Positions 52,768-63,996 of a stretch of 64,000 nucleotides of DNA are shown here, piece by piece (position 1 is the stretch's first letter; every line of letters starts with the position of its first letter). Position numbers and translations under genes: made by a program. The notes below the pieces were generated by a model. The model was given only the letters and a program-made list of their open reading frames with translations. It searched no databases and had not been told where the DNA came from. The DNA is from Mucor racemosus. Taxonomy: Eukaryota > Mucoromycota > Mucoromycetes > Mucorales > Mucoraceae. Where the stretch lies: the NCBI GenBank assembly GCA_027405735.1, contig JAPEHQ010000012.1, forward strand, positions 1,736,001-1,800,000. Reading direction: 5' to 3'.

Positions 52768-55700
52768 ATGTCCAACCCTAACTCAACTGCTTCTTCTCCT
52801 AACGCTGGTGATTTGCCTGTCGGTGGTGTAACTATGTCTGGTGAAGATGTTAATTCATCTGGTAGTAATTCCAAGATCTCTGGTGGTGATGTTGCTGTAC
52901 CTATTAGTAGTCCAATTGTTCAAGATATTAATGAATTATCAAGAATCCATTTGGGAAGTGATTCCGAACAAGGAAGTACTGGGTCAATTGATAGCATGGA
53001 TGTAGAAATGAATGAAGTGAATTTTTCTCCCGTGGCCTCTCCCATTCGGAATCCAGTTGATGTCGCTAAAAAGTTAGTAGCCAAGCGGGATCAATACATG
53101 GCTTTGCTAACTGACATGATTTCGGGAACTGAGCTTGACAATGAAAAGGGACAACATTATATTTCGGAAATGAGAATCAAAATCGAGGAAATGAATCGAT
53201 TAATTTCGACTATCAAGCATTCTGTAAAGTTATCTGGGGACAGGGTAGCTGCTTCGATTAACGGTGGTGCAAGTGACAACAACAATGGAATTTCCTTGTC
53301 GAAAAGAGACTTACCAAAATTTCAGTTAAAATCTGGTATGAAGTACTTTGCTGGTGAAGAGTCGTACGAGTCAGTATTCCATTTTCTAAGAATCTTCGAG
53401 AAGGTGATTAGCTCATCTGGTCAAGGAATAGAACAGGTGTGGAAGCGTTATTTACCATTGACTATACCATATGAATTTGATCTCTGGTTGAATGAAGAGC
53501 TGCTCAAGGCTAATTCATGGAAGGAAGCTGGGGAAGTAATGGCAAAAAAGTTCAACAATTCGCTATTGAGGTTGAATGCAAGAAGAGCAGTTCAATCAGC
53601 TACCATGGAAGGTGGAGAAACAACAGAACATTATTACAACAGGTTTGCTAGATCGGCAATGGAGGCGGGTTATGCTGCAAATGATACTTCGGTGGCGGAT
53701 GCATTTTTGAATGGTTTCCCCAATGAATGGCAAATTCAAATTACCACCCTCTTGTGTACGTCATATCCAACTCTCACAGCTTGGACTTCTGGCCAAGTGT
53801 TCACCTGTGCATTAAACATCCTTGGTAATAGCAAGTGCCCTTTGACCATCGTCGGGAGAGCAGATGGTGGTCGAAACAGCAATAGTAATAATAATTATCC
53901 CAACAAGGGTGAACGTGGTGGCAGTGATCGTGATGGTCGTAGTGGTCGTGGTGGTCGTGGTGGTCATCATACTCAAGTAAATAATAGCCGTTCTTTTGGT
54001 GATGAAAGAAAAGGTATAAATTATTCTGGAAGTACCAAGTATTTGGGAAAAAAGAATGTACCAAGGCTGGCCACTGGTAATGAACCTTGTACTCATTGTG
54101 GTAAAATATGGTTCCAGGGGCACAAATGTCGTGAGTTCTACGAGAACAAGCGCTTAAAAGTATTATCAATTAAAAGAATGAAGAGACGCAACAGACACCA
54201 CAACAAAAAGAATCGTCGAGACAATGATAATAATGAAAATGATAATGATATTGATAAACGCGGCAGTGATGCTGAGCAAAGTAATTGGTTTCGACAAGCT
54301 GTAGAGAACAGTAGTGATTGTAAGCCTAAAGAAAAAACAAATCATAAGTTTAATCTAATAACACCTTTGCTTATTAATGATACTAGGATCCTTGGAAAAG
54401 TCGACCCTGGTAGTGATATTAGTATAATCAATAAAAGTATTTTAAATAAAAAGTTTTCAAATATAAAAAACATAAAGGCTTTGGGGGGTTACCTCATGTT
54501 TCTTGGGAATAACAATGATGGAAGTCCTAATAGTACAAAGCGAATTGGCACAACTGAACCATTGAAAGTTACATACATGAATGGTATTACCTTTAAACAT
54601 TCGTTTGAGATAATCGAATTTAATGATGAAATGGCAGAAGAGTTTGATGTTCTTTTAGGCGTCGATATTCTTCCTCTTTTAAACATTTATTTGAGCGGTG
54701 TTGCTCATAAATGGCCGGACCATCCGGACAAAGAAATAGAACAATTCAAAAATATCAATTATGATACTGATAATGCTTATGATCCTGAAAATGCTAATTA
54801 TGGAACCTTGGATGAACGAAAATTACTTATGAAGCAAATTGAAAAAGCCCTAAATAATAATAAGGAAATTCCTCCTGATGCTGTTTGTACAATGCCAGAG
54901 AGTGAAGTACATATACCCATATCAAATCCAAAAGATTGTTATGTACGACAATATCCCTTAGCAATAAATGCTTACAAAGAAATTGATAAACAAATCAAGG
55001 AATGGTTAGAGAACAAAATTGTGGAAAGGTGCAAACCTTCTTCTGTATTTCATTCGCCCTTACTTGCTGTAGGAAAGAAGGATGAAAATAACAATGTTAC
55101 GAAATTGCGTATTTGCTGTGATTTGCGAAAAATTAATGCGGCAATTGATGACAATTACCATGAAAACCTTGCTGTGCCAAAAATTCATGAAATTTTCGAA
55201 AGAGTGTCGGCTAATGCACGTATAATAAGTAAAATTGACTTACACCAGGCATACTATTCCTATGGTGTAAATGTTGAGTCGAGAAATGCCTTAATATTTA
55301 GTCATAATGGACTTTATTATAGATGGTCTCGAGCACCTTTCGGTTTAAAATTTATGAGTTCATTGTTTGTTAAAAATATGTCCATATTATTGGAGGGAAT
55401 TCAACAAGAACTACATTATGAAATGGAAAAACTAAATCAATTAAAAATTAAGGGTCCTGCAAAGATAACAAATGATCTCAATCACCCAATTGTTTATGGT
55501 GGAGTAGAGCACTATATTGATGATGTAGTCTTATACTCTAGAGATATAAAAAGCCATATCATATTGATCAATCTAGTTATAAATAGGCTAACAAACGTGA
55601 ATTTACGGATTAACGTGGCTAAATGTGCATGGTTTCAAACTTCTGTCTTTTTATTAGGATTTGTAGTTGGACCAGGTATACAAAAGATTGACATGAGACG

Positions 55701-57912
55701 ATTATCTAATATCGACACATGGCAAATTCCCAAAACAGCTAAACAAGTTAGAAGTATTATGGGGGTAATTAGTCATTTAAGAGATTATTGCCCAATGCTT
55801 TCTAAAGTTGCAGAACCCATTGATAAATTACGAAATGACAAAGATGTAAAAAATAATTGGACACAATTACATACTGATCGCTTCAATGCGATAAAACAAA
55901 TTTTGCAATCAAATCAAATACTTCATGCTCCAAACCTAAACGAAAAAATGTACTTGCAAGGAGATGCTTCCGTATATGGAATTGCCGCTTGTTTATATCA
56001 AAAAGACCCCTTAGGTCGTATTAAACATATTGGTTTTGTGAGTAAATCTTTGAATCAAGCTGAACGTAATTGGTCAACCAATCGTCGAGAATGCGCTGCA
56101 ATCGTATTTGGTTTTGTGAAATTCAAATCAGTATTGTGGGGTCATCCAAACATTGAAGTGTTAACTGATCATTTGGCTTTAACTTTCATGTTTACTTCGA
56201 CTGGTCTAAATAGCACATTACAAAGTTACTTGGAAATTCTTGGAGAATATAGCTTTACTATTTCGCATGTCAAAGGAATAAACAATGTATTATGTGATGC
56301 TTTGTCTCGCATTTATCCTCCAATTGAAGAGGACAAGCTATTAGAAAATGAAAATGATAGACAAATCAAGAAATTACAAAAACTCATTTTAATTAAAAGA
56401 GCATCCAATAATAAAAAAGAGTTAGTTAAAGAAACAACTTTCTATGCTCAAGATGTGAATCTAAATGTACTAGCTATCAAATTAAATAGCAAGGAATTCA
56501 AATCTAAAACCACTGATTATGTGTGTCCTCCCGCAAAAGAACGTGCACAAATAATAAAAGATGCTCATGAGTTGGGTCATTTTGGTGAAGCCTCTGTTAT
56601 TGACCATATCCATACATATCATGGCTTGCACTGGACATCTATCTATTCAGATTGTAAAGAAATTGTAAAATCTTGTCGTGAATGTGCTCAACATAACATT
56701 ACCAGAAAAGGATTTAACCCTGCAAAAAGCATCGTCAGTTTTGACGCAATGGATTTCTGTGCCTTTGATCTTTTAGGACCATTGCCTGCCACAGATAAAG
56801 GGAATATCTATGTTTTAGTTATGATTGACCTATGCACACGTTATGTAATCGTTCGTGCACTTCCAAACAAAAATAGTAGTACGATAGCACAAGCAATTTT
56901 GAATATTTTCGGGGACTATGGCGTAGCCTTGTCCGTACAGTTAACGGATAATGGAAAAGAATTTCGGTGCATGTTGATGAACCACTTTGCAAAGACCTTA
57001 TCCATCAAACACAATTATTCATTACCTTATTATAAACAATCAAACGGCAGCTGCGAAAACGCTGTGAAAAATGTTACACAAACCTTAAGAAAAATGTGTG
57101 GAAACGATACCCATAATTGGGATGATCGTCTTGCTATCTGTCAACTTGTCATTAATATGAAAGTTAAACAAAGAACTGGTAGTACTCCTTTTAGTTTGAT
57201 GTTTGCACGCCAAGTCAATACTAATAGAGAAGTCGAAAAATTAAATTTAAATGGTCGTAAAGCCTTGACCGTTGAAGAATTGGAAAAAAGGGTCGAATAC
57301 ATGAATGACATTGTCTTCCCTGCAATTCAAGAACGTACAAAACTCTTAGCGGAAGAATACAGCAAAAAATTGGACAAAAAGCGATATATCCTTGAAGATA
57401 TACCTTTTGATTCAGCTGTCATGGTTCGCCTACCTGAAGGTCGCCAATCTAAATTAGCTCCTTTATACGCAGGACCTTATATTGTCGTTCGACGTACTAT
57501 GGCTGGCAACTATATATTAAAAGATGAGACCAATGAATTGCTCCATCGCGAGTATACTCCATCTGAATTAAAGCTCGTCAATATTGATGAAACCGCTTTA
57601 GAAAGTGAATATTTTGAAGTCGAAGACATCCGAAATCATCGTACCCGAAAAGATGGTATGATTGAATATCTCGTGAAATGGTCAGGTTATTCTGACAGAG
57701 AAAACGAATATATTACAGAGGATTTATTTTCTACACCTCTACCCATCAAAAAATATTGGGAAAAGATTCGTCGCATTAAAGACTCACAAAAACAACGGGT
57801 AAATAAAAATAATTCCACTACCAAAAATACAAATCGCTCCATTGGAAAAAGATCAAATGATGATCAAAACAATTCTCAACAGAAAGATACCAAAAGACAT
57901 AAAAAGGCATAA
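52768..57912 (+). CDS. Gag-Pol polyprotein of element 2, copy 1
   Basis: Intact 1,714-aa fused Gag-Pol starting 48 bp after the LTR. Order: coiled N-terminus and Gag core (KRDLPKFQL, VWKRYLPLTIP), a Gly/Arg-rich stretch (~375-400), a noncanonical zinc knuckle CTHCGKIWFQGHKC, a basic region, protease with active-site DPGS (~546), reverse transcriptase with YIDD (~915) instead of the usual YVDD, RNase H with GDAS (~1065), integrase zinc finger (HELGH ... CRECAQH, ~1266), D,D35E core with D~1332, D1394 and E1430, the GPY/F motif (APLYAGPYIVVRR), and a C-terminal chromodomain (VEDIRNHRT, YLVKWSGY, ~1617-1670). The chromodomain directs integration to marked chromatin in related elements. No gag/pol frameshift, as in Tf1. 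Looks competent for autonomous transposition. Confidence 0.95.
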   Translation: MSNPNSTASSPNAGDLPVGGVTMSGEDVNSSGSNSKISGGDVAVPISSPIVQDINELSRIHLGSDSEQGSTGSIDSMDVEMNEVNFSPVASPIRNPVDVAKKLVAKRDQYMALLTDMISGTELDNEKGQHYISEMRIKIEEMNRLISTIKHSVKLSGDRVAASINGGASDNNNGISLSKRDLPKFQLKSGMKYFAGEESYESVFHFLRIFEKVISSSGQGIEQVWKRYLPLTIPYEFDLWLNEELLKANSWKEAGEVMAKKFNNSLLRLNARRAVQSATMEGGETTEHYYNRFARSAMEAGYAANDTSVADAFLNGFPNEWQIQITTLLCTSYPTLTAWTSGQVFTCALNILGNSKCPLTIVGRADGGRNSNSNNNYPNKGERGGSDRDGRSGRGGRGGHHTQVNNSRSFGDERKGINYSGSTKYLGKKNVPRLATGNEPCTHCGKIWFQGHKCREFYENKRLKVLSIKRMKRRNRHHNKKNRRDNDNNENDNDIDKRGSDAEQSNWFRQAVENSSDCKPKEKTNHKFNLITPLLINDTRILGKVDPGSDISIINKSILNKKFSNIKNIKALGGYLMFLGNNNDGSPNSTKRIGTTEPLKVTYMNGITFKHSFEIIEFNDEMAEEFDVLLGVDILPLLNIYLSGVAHKWPDHPDKEIEQFKNINYDTDNAYDPENANYGTLDERKLLMKQIEKALNNNKEIPPDAVCTMPESEVHIPISNPKDCYVRQYPLAINAYKEIDKQIKEWLENKIVERCKPSSVFHSPLLAVGKKDENNNVTKLRICCDLRKINAAIDDNYHENLAVPKIHEIFERVSANARIISKIDLHQAYYSYGVNVESRNALIFSHNGLYYRWSRAPFGLKFMSSLFVKNMSILLEGIQQELHYEMEKLNQLKIKGPAKITNDLNHPIVYGGVEHYIDDVVLYSRDIKSHIILINLVINRLTNVNLRINVAKCAWFQTSVFLLGFVVGPGIQKIDMRRLSNIDTWQIPKTAKQVRSIMGVISHLRDYCPMLSKVAEPIDKLRNDKDVKNNWTQLHTDRFNAIKQILQSNQILHAPNLNEKMYLQGDASVYGIAACLYQKDPLGRIKHIGFVSKSLNQAERNWSTNRRECAAIVFGFVKFKSVLWGHPNIEVLTDHLALTFMFTSTGLNSTLQSYLEILGEYSFTISHVKGINNVLCDALSRIYPPIEEDKLLENENDRQIKKLQKLILIKRASNNKKELVKETTFYAQDVNLNVLAIKLNSKEFKSKTTDYVCPPAKERAQIIKDAHELGHFGEASVIDHIHTYHGLHWTSIYSDCKEIVKSCRECAQHNITRKGFNPAKSIVSFDAMDFCAFDLLGPLPATDKGNIYVLVMIDLCTRYVIVRALPNKNSSTIAQAILNIFGDYGVALSVQLTDNGKEFRCMLMNHFAKTLSIKHNYSLPYYKQSNGSCENAVKNVTQTLRKMCGNDTHNWDDRLAICQLVINMKVKQRTGSTPFSLMFARQVNTNREVEKLNLNGRKALTVEELEKRVEYMNDIVFPAIQERTKLLAEEYSKKLDKKRYILEDIPFDSAVMVRLPEGRQSKLAPLYAGPYIVVRRTMAGNYILKDETNELLHREYTPSELKLVNIDETALESEYFEVEDIRNHRTRKDGMIEYLVKWSGYSDRENEYITEDLFSTPLPIKKYWEKIRRIKDSQKQRVNKNNSTTKNTNRSIGKRSNDDQNNSQQKDTKRHKKA

Positions 57913-58134
57913 TCGTTATATTTTATTTTTTTCGCTGGAACACAACAAAAACAAAAGACAGCTTTATTTTTTACTTAACCAATAAACGATATATGTACCA
58001 TCATATAAACTTTATAACCTTAAATATTTATTCGAGATGATACTCTACAAATTTCAATTACGCATGCATAATATATTTCTTAATAATCCTATACATACTA
58101 TATGCAATCACCTTTTTGTACTACAAAAAGCTTG

Positions 58135-58145
58135 ACTGGGGAGAG
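58135..58145 (+). other. Polypurine tract of element 2, copy 1
   Basis: ACTGGGGAGAG immediately before the TG of the next LTR; supports the LTR start and the element orientation. Confidence 0.65.
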
Positions 58146-58803
58146 TGCAATGAAATGACACGTTTTATAGACCAAAGTTGCCATTGTCATTTTAGAAAAA
58201 TAACTGATCTCGATTCGTACCTGAATCTCGCTCCATAAGGACTGAGTTCCAATCAGATCCCAATAAGCATTACGAGGAAACTCTATATTGCTGGTGCCTG
58301 TAAAAGGAAGTATTCCTGATCAAAATACAACCTTCTACAACACGACACCTATGATATAAAGCTGTACTTATGTTGCATTAATAAAATATTCCAAAACTCC
58401 TGCTCATAAAAACGCAGTTGCAGTAATTCTAGATAAGGAATCACATCCCATAAAAATAAGCTCAGTTGCATTTTAAATTATAACTGGAATGTTGAAAGAT
58501 CAACATCCATCTAATGATATTCTATCATATCAAACAAAGTATCAACATCTCAACCAAGTATCTTATAAAAGAATGTCAATAAAAGACATTATGATTGAAC
58601 ACCTGTAAAATAGGCATCAACACACAAACATCCACTATTTTACAATTCCTATAAATATAGCATACTTTATGAAGATATCATTCTTTTTCTTCAGATTTCT
58701 TTTAATCGCAATAAAACCGTGGAAAGACTATAATTGTATTTATCAACGCTTTTATTTTTTATTTTATTTTTTATTTTTATAAAATTACTTCAATTTTATT
58801 GCA
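58146..58803 (+). repeat. Middle LTR of element 2 array
   Basis: Identical to 52062-52719 by inspection; it acts as 3' LTR of the first unit and 5' LTR of the second. TATA box at 58650-58657. Confidence 0.92.
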
Positions 58804-58851
58804 TTTTTTACAATTAAATCAACCTATTTTTATTTACCTTAAAATTCAACA

Positions 58852-61800
58852 ATGTCCAACCCTAACTCAACTGCTTCTTCTCCTAACGCTGGTGATTTGC
58901 CTGTCGGTGGTGTAACTATGTCTGGTGAAGATGTTAATTCATCTGGTAGTAATTCCAAGATCTCTGGTGGTGATGTTGCTGTACCTATTAGTAGTCCAAT
59001 TGTTCAAGATATTAATGAATTATCAAGAATCCATTTGGGAAGTGATTCCGAACAAGGAAGTACTGGGTCAATTGATAGCATGGATGTAGAAATGAATGAA
59101 GTGAATTTTTCTCCCGTGGCCTCTCCCATTCGGAATCCAGTTGATGTCGCTAAAAAGTTAGTAGCCAAGCGGGATCAATACATGGCTTTGCTAACTGACA
59201 TGATTTCGGGAACTGAGCTTGACAATGAAAAGGGACAACATTATATTTCGGAAATGAGAATCAAAATCGAGGAAATGAATCGATTAATTTCGACTATCAA
59301 GCATTCTGTAAAGTTATCTGGGGACAGGGTAGCTGCTTCGATTAACGGTGGTGCAAGTGACAACAACAATGGAATTTCCTTGTCGAAAAGAGACTTACCA
59401 AAATTTCAGTTAAAATCTGGTATGAAGTACTTTGCTGGTGAAGAGTCGTACGAGTCAGTATTCCATTTTCTAAGAATCTTCGAGAAGGTGATTAGCTCAT
59501 CTGGTCAAGGAATAGAACAGGTGTGGAAGCGTTATTTACCATTGACTATACCATATGAATTTGATCTCTGGTTGAATGAAGAGCTGCTCAAGGCTAATTC
59601 ATGGAAGGAAGCTGGGGAAGTAATGGCAAAAAAGTTCAACAATTCGCTATTGAGGTTGAATGCAAGAAGAGCAGTTCAATCAGCTACCATGGAAGGTGGA
59701 GAAACAACAGAACATTATTACAACAGGTTTGCTAGATCGGCAATGGAGGCGGGTTATGCTGCAAATGATACTTCGGTGGCGGATGCATTTTTGAATGGTT
59801 TCCCCAATGAATGGCAAATTCAAATTACCACCCTCTTGTGTACGTCATATCCAACTCTCACAGCTTGGACTTCTGGCCAAGTGTTCACCTGTGCATTAAA
59901 CATCCTTGGTAATAGCAAGTGCCCTTTGACCATCGTCGGGAGAGCAGATGGTGGTCGAAACAGCAATAGTAATAATAATTATCCCAACAAGGGTGAACGT
60001 GGTGGCAGTGATCGTGATGGTCGTAGTGGTCGTGGTGGTCGTGGTGGTCATCATACTCAAGTAAATAATAGCCGTTCTTTTGGTGATGAAAGAAAAGGTA
60101 TAAATTATTCTGGAAGTACCAAGTATTTGGGAAAAAAGAATGTACCAAGGCTGGCCACTGGTAATGAACCTTGTACTCATTGTGGTAAAATATGGTTCCA
60201 GGGGCACAAATGTCGTGAGTTCTACGAGAACAAGCGCTTAAAAGTATTATCAATTAAAAGAATGAAGAGACGCAACAGACACCACAACAAAAAGAATCGT
60301 CGAGACAATGATAATAATGAAAATGATAATGATATTGATAAACGCGGCAGTGATGCTGAGCAAAGTAATTGGTTTCGACAAGCTGTAGAGAACAGTAGTG
60401 ATTGTAAGCCTAAAGAAAAAACAAATCATAAGTTTAATCTAATAACACCTTTGCTTATTAATGATACTAGGATCCTTGGAAAAGTCGACCCTGGTAGTGA
60501 TATTAGTATAATCAATAAAAGTATTTTAAATAAAAAGTTTTCAAATATAAAAAACATAAAGGCTTTGGGGGGTTACCTCATGTTTCTTGGGAATAACAAT
60601 GATGGAAGTCCTAATAGTACAAAGCGAATTGGCACAACTGAACCATTGAAAGTTACATACATGAATGGTATTACCTTTAAACATTCGTTTGAGATAATCG
60701 AATTTAATGATGAAATGGCAGAAGAGTTTGATGTTCTTTTAGGCGTCGATATTCTTCCTCTTTTAAACATTTATTTGAGCGGTGTTGCTCATAAATGGCC
60801 GGACCATCCGGACAAAGAAATAGAACAATTCAAAAATATCAATTATGATACTGATAATGCTTATGATCCTGAAAATGCTAATTATGGAACCTTGGATGAA
60901 CGAAAATTACTTATGAAGCAAATTGAAAAAGCCCTAAATAATAATAAGGAAATTCCTCCTGATGCTGTTTGTACAATGCCAGAGAGTGAAGTACATATAC
61001 CCATATCAAATCCAAAAGATTGTTATGTACGACAATATCCCTTAGCAATAAATGCTTACAAAGAAATTGATAAACAAATCAAGGAATGGTTAGAGAACAA
61101 AATTGTGGAAAGGTGCAAACCTTCTTCTGTATTTCATTCGCCCTTACTTGCTGTAGGAAAGAAGGATGAAAATAACAATGTTACGAAATTGCGTATTTGC
61201 TGTGATTTGCGAAAAATTAATGCGGCAATTGATGACAATTACCATGAAAACCTTGCTGTGCCAAAAATTCATGAAATTTTCGAAAGAGTGTCGGCTAATG
61301 CACGTATAATAAGTAAAATTGACTTACACCAGGCATACTATTCCTATGGTGTAAATGTTGAGTCGAGAAATGCCTTAATATTTAGTCATAATGGACTTTA
61401 TTATAGATGGTCTCGAGCACCTTTCGGTTTAAAATTTATGAGTTCATTGTTTGTTAAAAATATGTCCATATTATTGGAGGGAATTCAACAAGAACTACAT
61501 TATGAAATGGAAAAACTAAATCAATTAAAAATTAAGGGTCCTGCAAAGATAACAAATGATCTCAATCACCCAATTGTTTATGGTGGAGTAGAGCACTATA
61601 TTGATGATGTAGTCTTATACTCTAGAGATATAAAAAGCCATATCATATTGATCAATCTAGTTATAAATAGGCTAACAAACGTGAATTTACGGATTAACGT
61701 GGCTAAATGTGCATGGTTTCAAACTTCTGTCTTTTTATTAGGATTTGTAGTTGGACCAGGTATACAAAAGATTGACATGAGACGATTATCTAATATCGAC

Positions 61801-63996
61801 ACATGGCAAATTCCCAAAACAGCTAAACAAGTTAGAAGTATTATGGGGGTAATTAGTCATTTAAGAGATTATTGCCCAATGCTTTCTAAAGTTGCAGAAC
61901 CCATTGATAAATTACGAAATGACAAAGATGTAAAAAATAATTGGACACAATTACATACTGATCGCTTCAATGCGATAAAACAAATTTTGCAATCAAATCA
62001 AATACTTCATGCTCCAAACCTAAACGAAAAAATGTACTTGCAAGGAGATGCTTCCGTATATGGAATTGCCGCTTGTTTATATCAAAAAGACCCCTTAGGT
62101 CGTATTAAACATATTGGTTTTGTGAGTAAATCTTTGAATCAAGCTGAACGTAATTGGTCAACCAATCGTCGAGAATGCGCTGCAATCGTATTTGGTTTTG
62201 TGAAATTCAAATCAGTATTGTGGGGTCATCCAAACATTGAAGTGTTAACTGATCATTTGGCTTTAACTTTCATGTTTACTTCGACTGGTCTAAATAGCAC
62301 ATTACAAAGTTACTTGGAAATTCTTGGAGAATATAGCTTTACTATTTCGCATGTCAAAGGAATAAACAATGTATTATGTGATGCTTTGTCTCGCATTTAT
62401 CCTCCAATTGAAGAGGACAAGCTATTAGAAAATGAAAATGATAGACAAATCAAGAAATTACAAAAACTCATTTTAATTAAAAGAGCATCCAATAATAAAA
62501 AAGAGTTAGTTAAAGAAACAACTTTCTATGCTCAAGATGTGAATCTAAATGTACTAGCTATCAAATTAAATAGCAAGGAATTCAAATCTAAAACCACTGA
62601 TTATGTGTGTCCTCCCGCAAAAGAACGTGCACAAATAATAAAAGATGCTCATGAGTTGGGTCATTTTGGTGAAGCCTCTGTTATTGACCATATCCATACA
62701 TATCATGGCTTGCACTGGACATCTATCTATTCAGATTGTAAAGAAATTGTAAAATCTTGTCGTGAATGTGCTCAACATAACATTACCAGAAAAGGATTTA
62801 ACCCTGCAAAAAGCATCGTCAGTTTTGACGCAATGGATTTCTGTGCCTTTGATCTTTTAGGACCATTGCCTGCCACAGATAAAGGGAATATCTATGTTTT
62901 AGTTATGATTGACCTATGCACACGTTATGTAATCGTTCGTGCACTTCCAAACAAAAATAGTAGTACGATAGCACAAGCAATTTTGAATATTTTCGGGGAC
63001 TATGGCGTAGCCTTGTCCGTACAGTTAACGGATAATGGAAAAGAATTTCGGTGCATGTTGATGAACCACTTTGCAAAGACCTTATCCATCAAACACAATT
63101 ATTCATTACCTTATTATAAACAATCAAACGGCAGCTGCGAAAACGCTGTGAAAAATGTTACACAAACCTTAAGAAAAATGTGTGGAAACGATACCCATAA
63201 TTGGGATGATCGTCTTGCTATCTGTCAACTTGTCATTAATATGAAAGTTAAACAAAGAACTGGTAGTACTCCTTTTAGTTTGATGTTTGCACGCCAAGTC
63301 AATACTAATAGAGAAGTCGAAAAATTAAATTTAAATGGTCGTAAAGCCTTGACCGTTGAAGAATTGGAAAAAAGGGTCGAATACATGAATGACATTGTCT
63401 TCCCTGCAATTCAAGAACGTACAAAACTCTTAGCGGAAGAATACAGCAAAAAATTGGACAAAAAGCGATATATCCTTGAAGATATACCTTTTGATTCAGC
63501 TGTCATGGTTCGCCTACCTGAAGGTCGCCAATCTAAATTAGCTCCTTTATACGCAGGACCTTATATTGTCGTTCGACGTACTATGGCTGGCAACTATATA
63601 TTAAAAGATGAGACCAATGAATTGCTCCATCGCGAGTATACTCCATCTGAATTAAAGCTCGTCAATATTGATGAAACCGCTTTAGAAAGTGAATATTTTG
63701 AAGTCGAAGACATCCGAAATCATCGTACCCGAAAAGATGGTATGATTGAATATCTCGTGAAATGGTCAGGTTATTCTGACAGAGAAAACGAATATATTAC
63801 AGAGGATTTATTTTCTACACCTCTACCCATCAAAAAATATTGGGAAAAGATTCGTCGCATTAAAGACTCACAAAAACAACGGGTAAATAAAAATAATTCC
63901 ACTACCAAAAATACAAATCGCTCCATTGGAAAAAGATCAAATGATGATCAAAACAATTCTCAACAGAAAGATACCAAAAGACATAAAAAGGCATAA
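58852..63996 (+). CDS. Gag-Pol polyprotein of element 2, copy 2
   Basis: Same 1,714-aa protein as 52768-57912 without a single amino-acid difference; the offset is exactly 6,084 bp along its whole length. Domains as in copy 1. The stop codon lies four bases before the right edge, so its 3' LTR is not in the window. Identity of this degree means very recent duplication, gene conversion or an assembly duplication. Confidence 0.95.
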   Translation: MSNPNSTASSPNAGDLPVGGVTMSGEDVNSSGSNSKISGGDVAVPISSPIVQDINELSRIHLGSDSEQGSTGSIDSMDVEMNEVNFSPVASPIRNPVDVAKKLVAKRDQYMALLTDMISGTELDNEKGQHYISEMRIKIEEMNRLISTIKHSVKLSGDRVAASINGGASDNNNGISLSKRDLPKFQLKSGMKYFAGEESYESVFHFLRIFEKVISSSGQGIEQVWKRYLPLTIPYEFDLWLNEELLKANSWKEAGEVMAKKFNNSLLRLNARRAVQSATMEGGETTEHYYNRFARSAMEAGYAANDTSVADAFLNGFPNEWQIQITTLLCTSYPTLTAWTSGQVFTCALNILGNSKCPLTIVGRADGGRNSNSNNNYPNKGERGGSDRDGRSGRGGRGGHHTQVNNSRSFGDERKGINYSGSTKYLGKKNVPRLATGNEPCTHCGKIWFQGHKCREFYENKRLKVLSIKRMKRRNRHHNKKNRRDNDNNENDNDIDKRGSDAEQSNWFRQAVENSSDCKPKEKTNHKFNLITPLLINDTRILGKVDPGSDISIINKSILNKKFSNIKNIKALGGYLMFLGNNNDGSPNSTKRIGTTEPLKVTYMNGITFKHSFEIIEFNDEMAEEFDVLLGVDILPLLNIYLSGVAHKWPDHPDKEIEQFKNINYDTDNAYDPENANYGTLDERKLLMKQIEKALNNNKEIPPDAVCTMPESEVHIPISNPKDCYVRQYPLAINAYKEIDKQIKEWLENKIVERCKPSSVFHSPLLAVGKKDENNNVTKLRICCDLRKINAAIDDNYHENLAVPKIHEIFERVSANARIISKIDLHQAYYSYGVNVESRNALIFSHNGLYYRWSRAPFGLKFMSSLFVKNMSILLEGIQQELHYEMEKLNQLKIKGPAKITNDLNHPIVYGGVEHYIDDVVLYSRDIKSHIILINLVINRLTNVNLRINVAKCAWFQTSVFLLGFVVGPGIQKIDMRRLSNIDTWQIPKTAKQVRSIMGVISHLRDYCPMLSKVAEPIDKLRNDKDVKNNWTQLHTDRFNAIKQILQSNQILHAPNLNEKMYLQGDASVYGIAACLYQKDPLGRIKHIGFVSKSLNQAERNWSTNRRECAAIVFGFVKFKSVLWGHPNIEVLTDHLALTFMFTSTGLNSTLQSYLEILGEYSFTISHVKGINNVLCDALSRIYPPIEEDKLLENENDRQIKKLQKLILIKRASNNKKELVKETTFYAQDVNLNVLAIKLNSKEFKSKTTDYVCPPAKERAQIIKDAHELGHFGEASVIDHIHTYHGLHWTSIYSDCKEIVKSCRECAQHNITRKGFNPAKSIVSFDAMDFCAFDLLGPLPATDKGNIYVLVMIDLCTRYVIVRALPNKNSSTIAQAILNIFGDYGVALSVQLTDNGKEFRCMLMNHFAKTLSIKHNYSLPYYKQSNGSCENAVKNVTQTLRKMCGNDTHNWDDRLAICQLVINMKVKQRTGSTPFSLMFARQVNTNREVEKLNLNGRKALTVEELEKRVEYMNDIVFPAIQERTKLLAEEYSKKLDKKRYILEDIPFDSAVMVRLPEGRQSKLAPLYAGPYIVVRRTMAGNYILKDETNELLHREYTPSELKLVNIDETALESEYFEVEDIRNHRTRKDGMIEYLVKWSGYSDRENEYITEDLFSTPLPIKKYWEKIRRIKDSQKQRVNKNNSTTKNTNRSIGKRSNDDQNNSQQKDTKRHKKA

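Noticed and set aside
53801..54169. Antisense ORFs of 122 and 103 codons inside gag (also at 59885-60253)
   Set aside because: His/Thr/Tyr-rich shadows of the Gly/Arg/Asn-rich gag coding strand.
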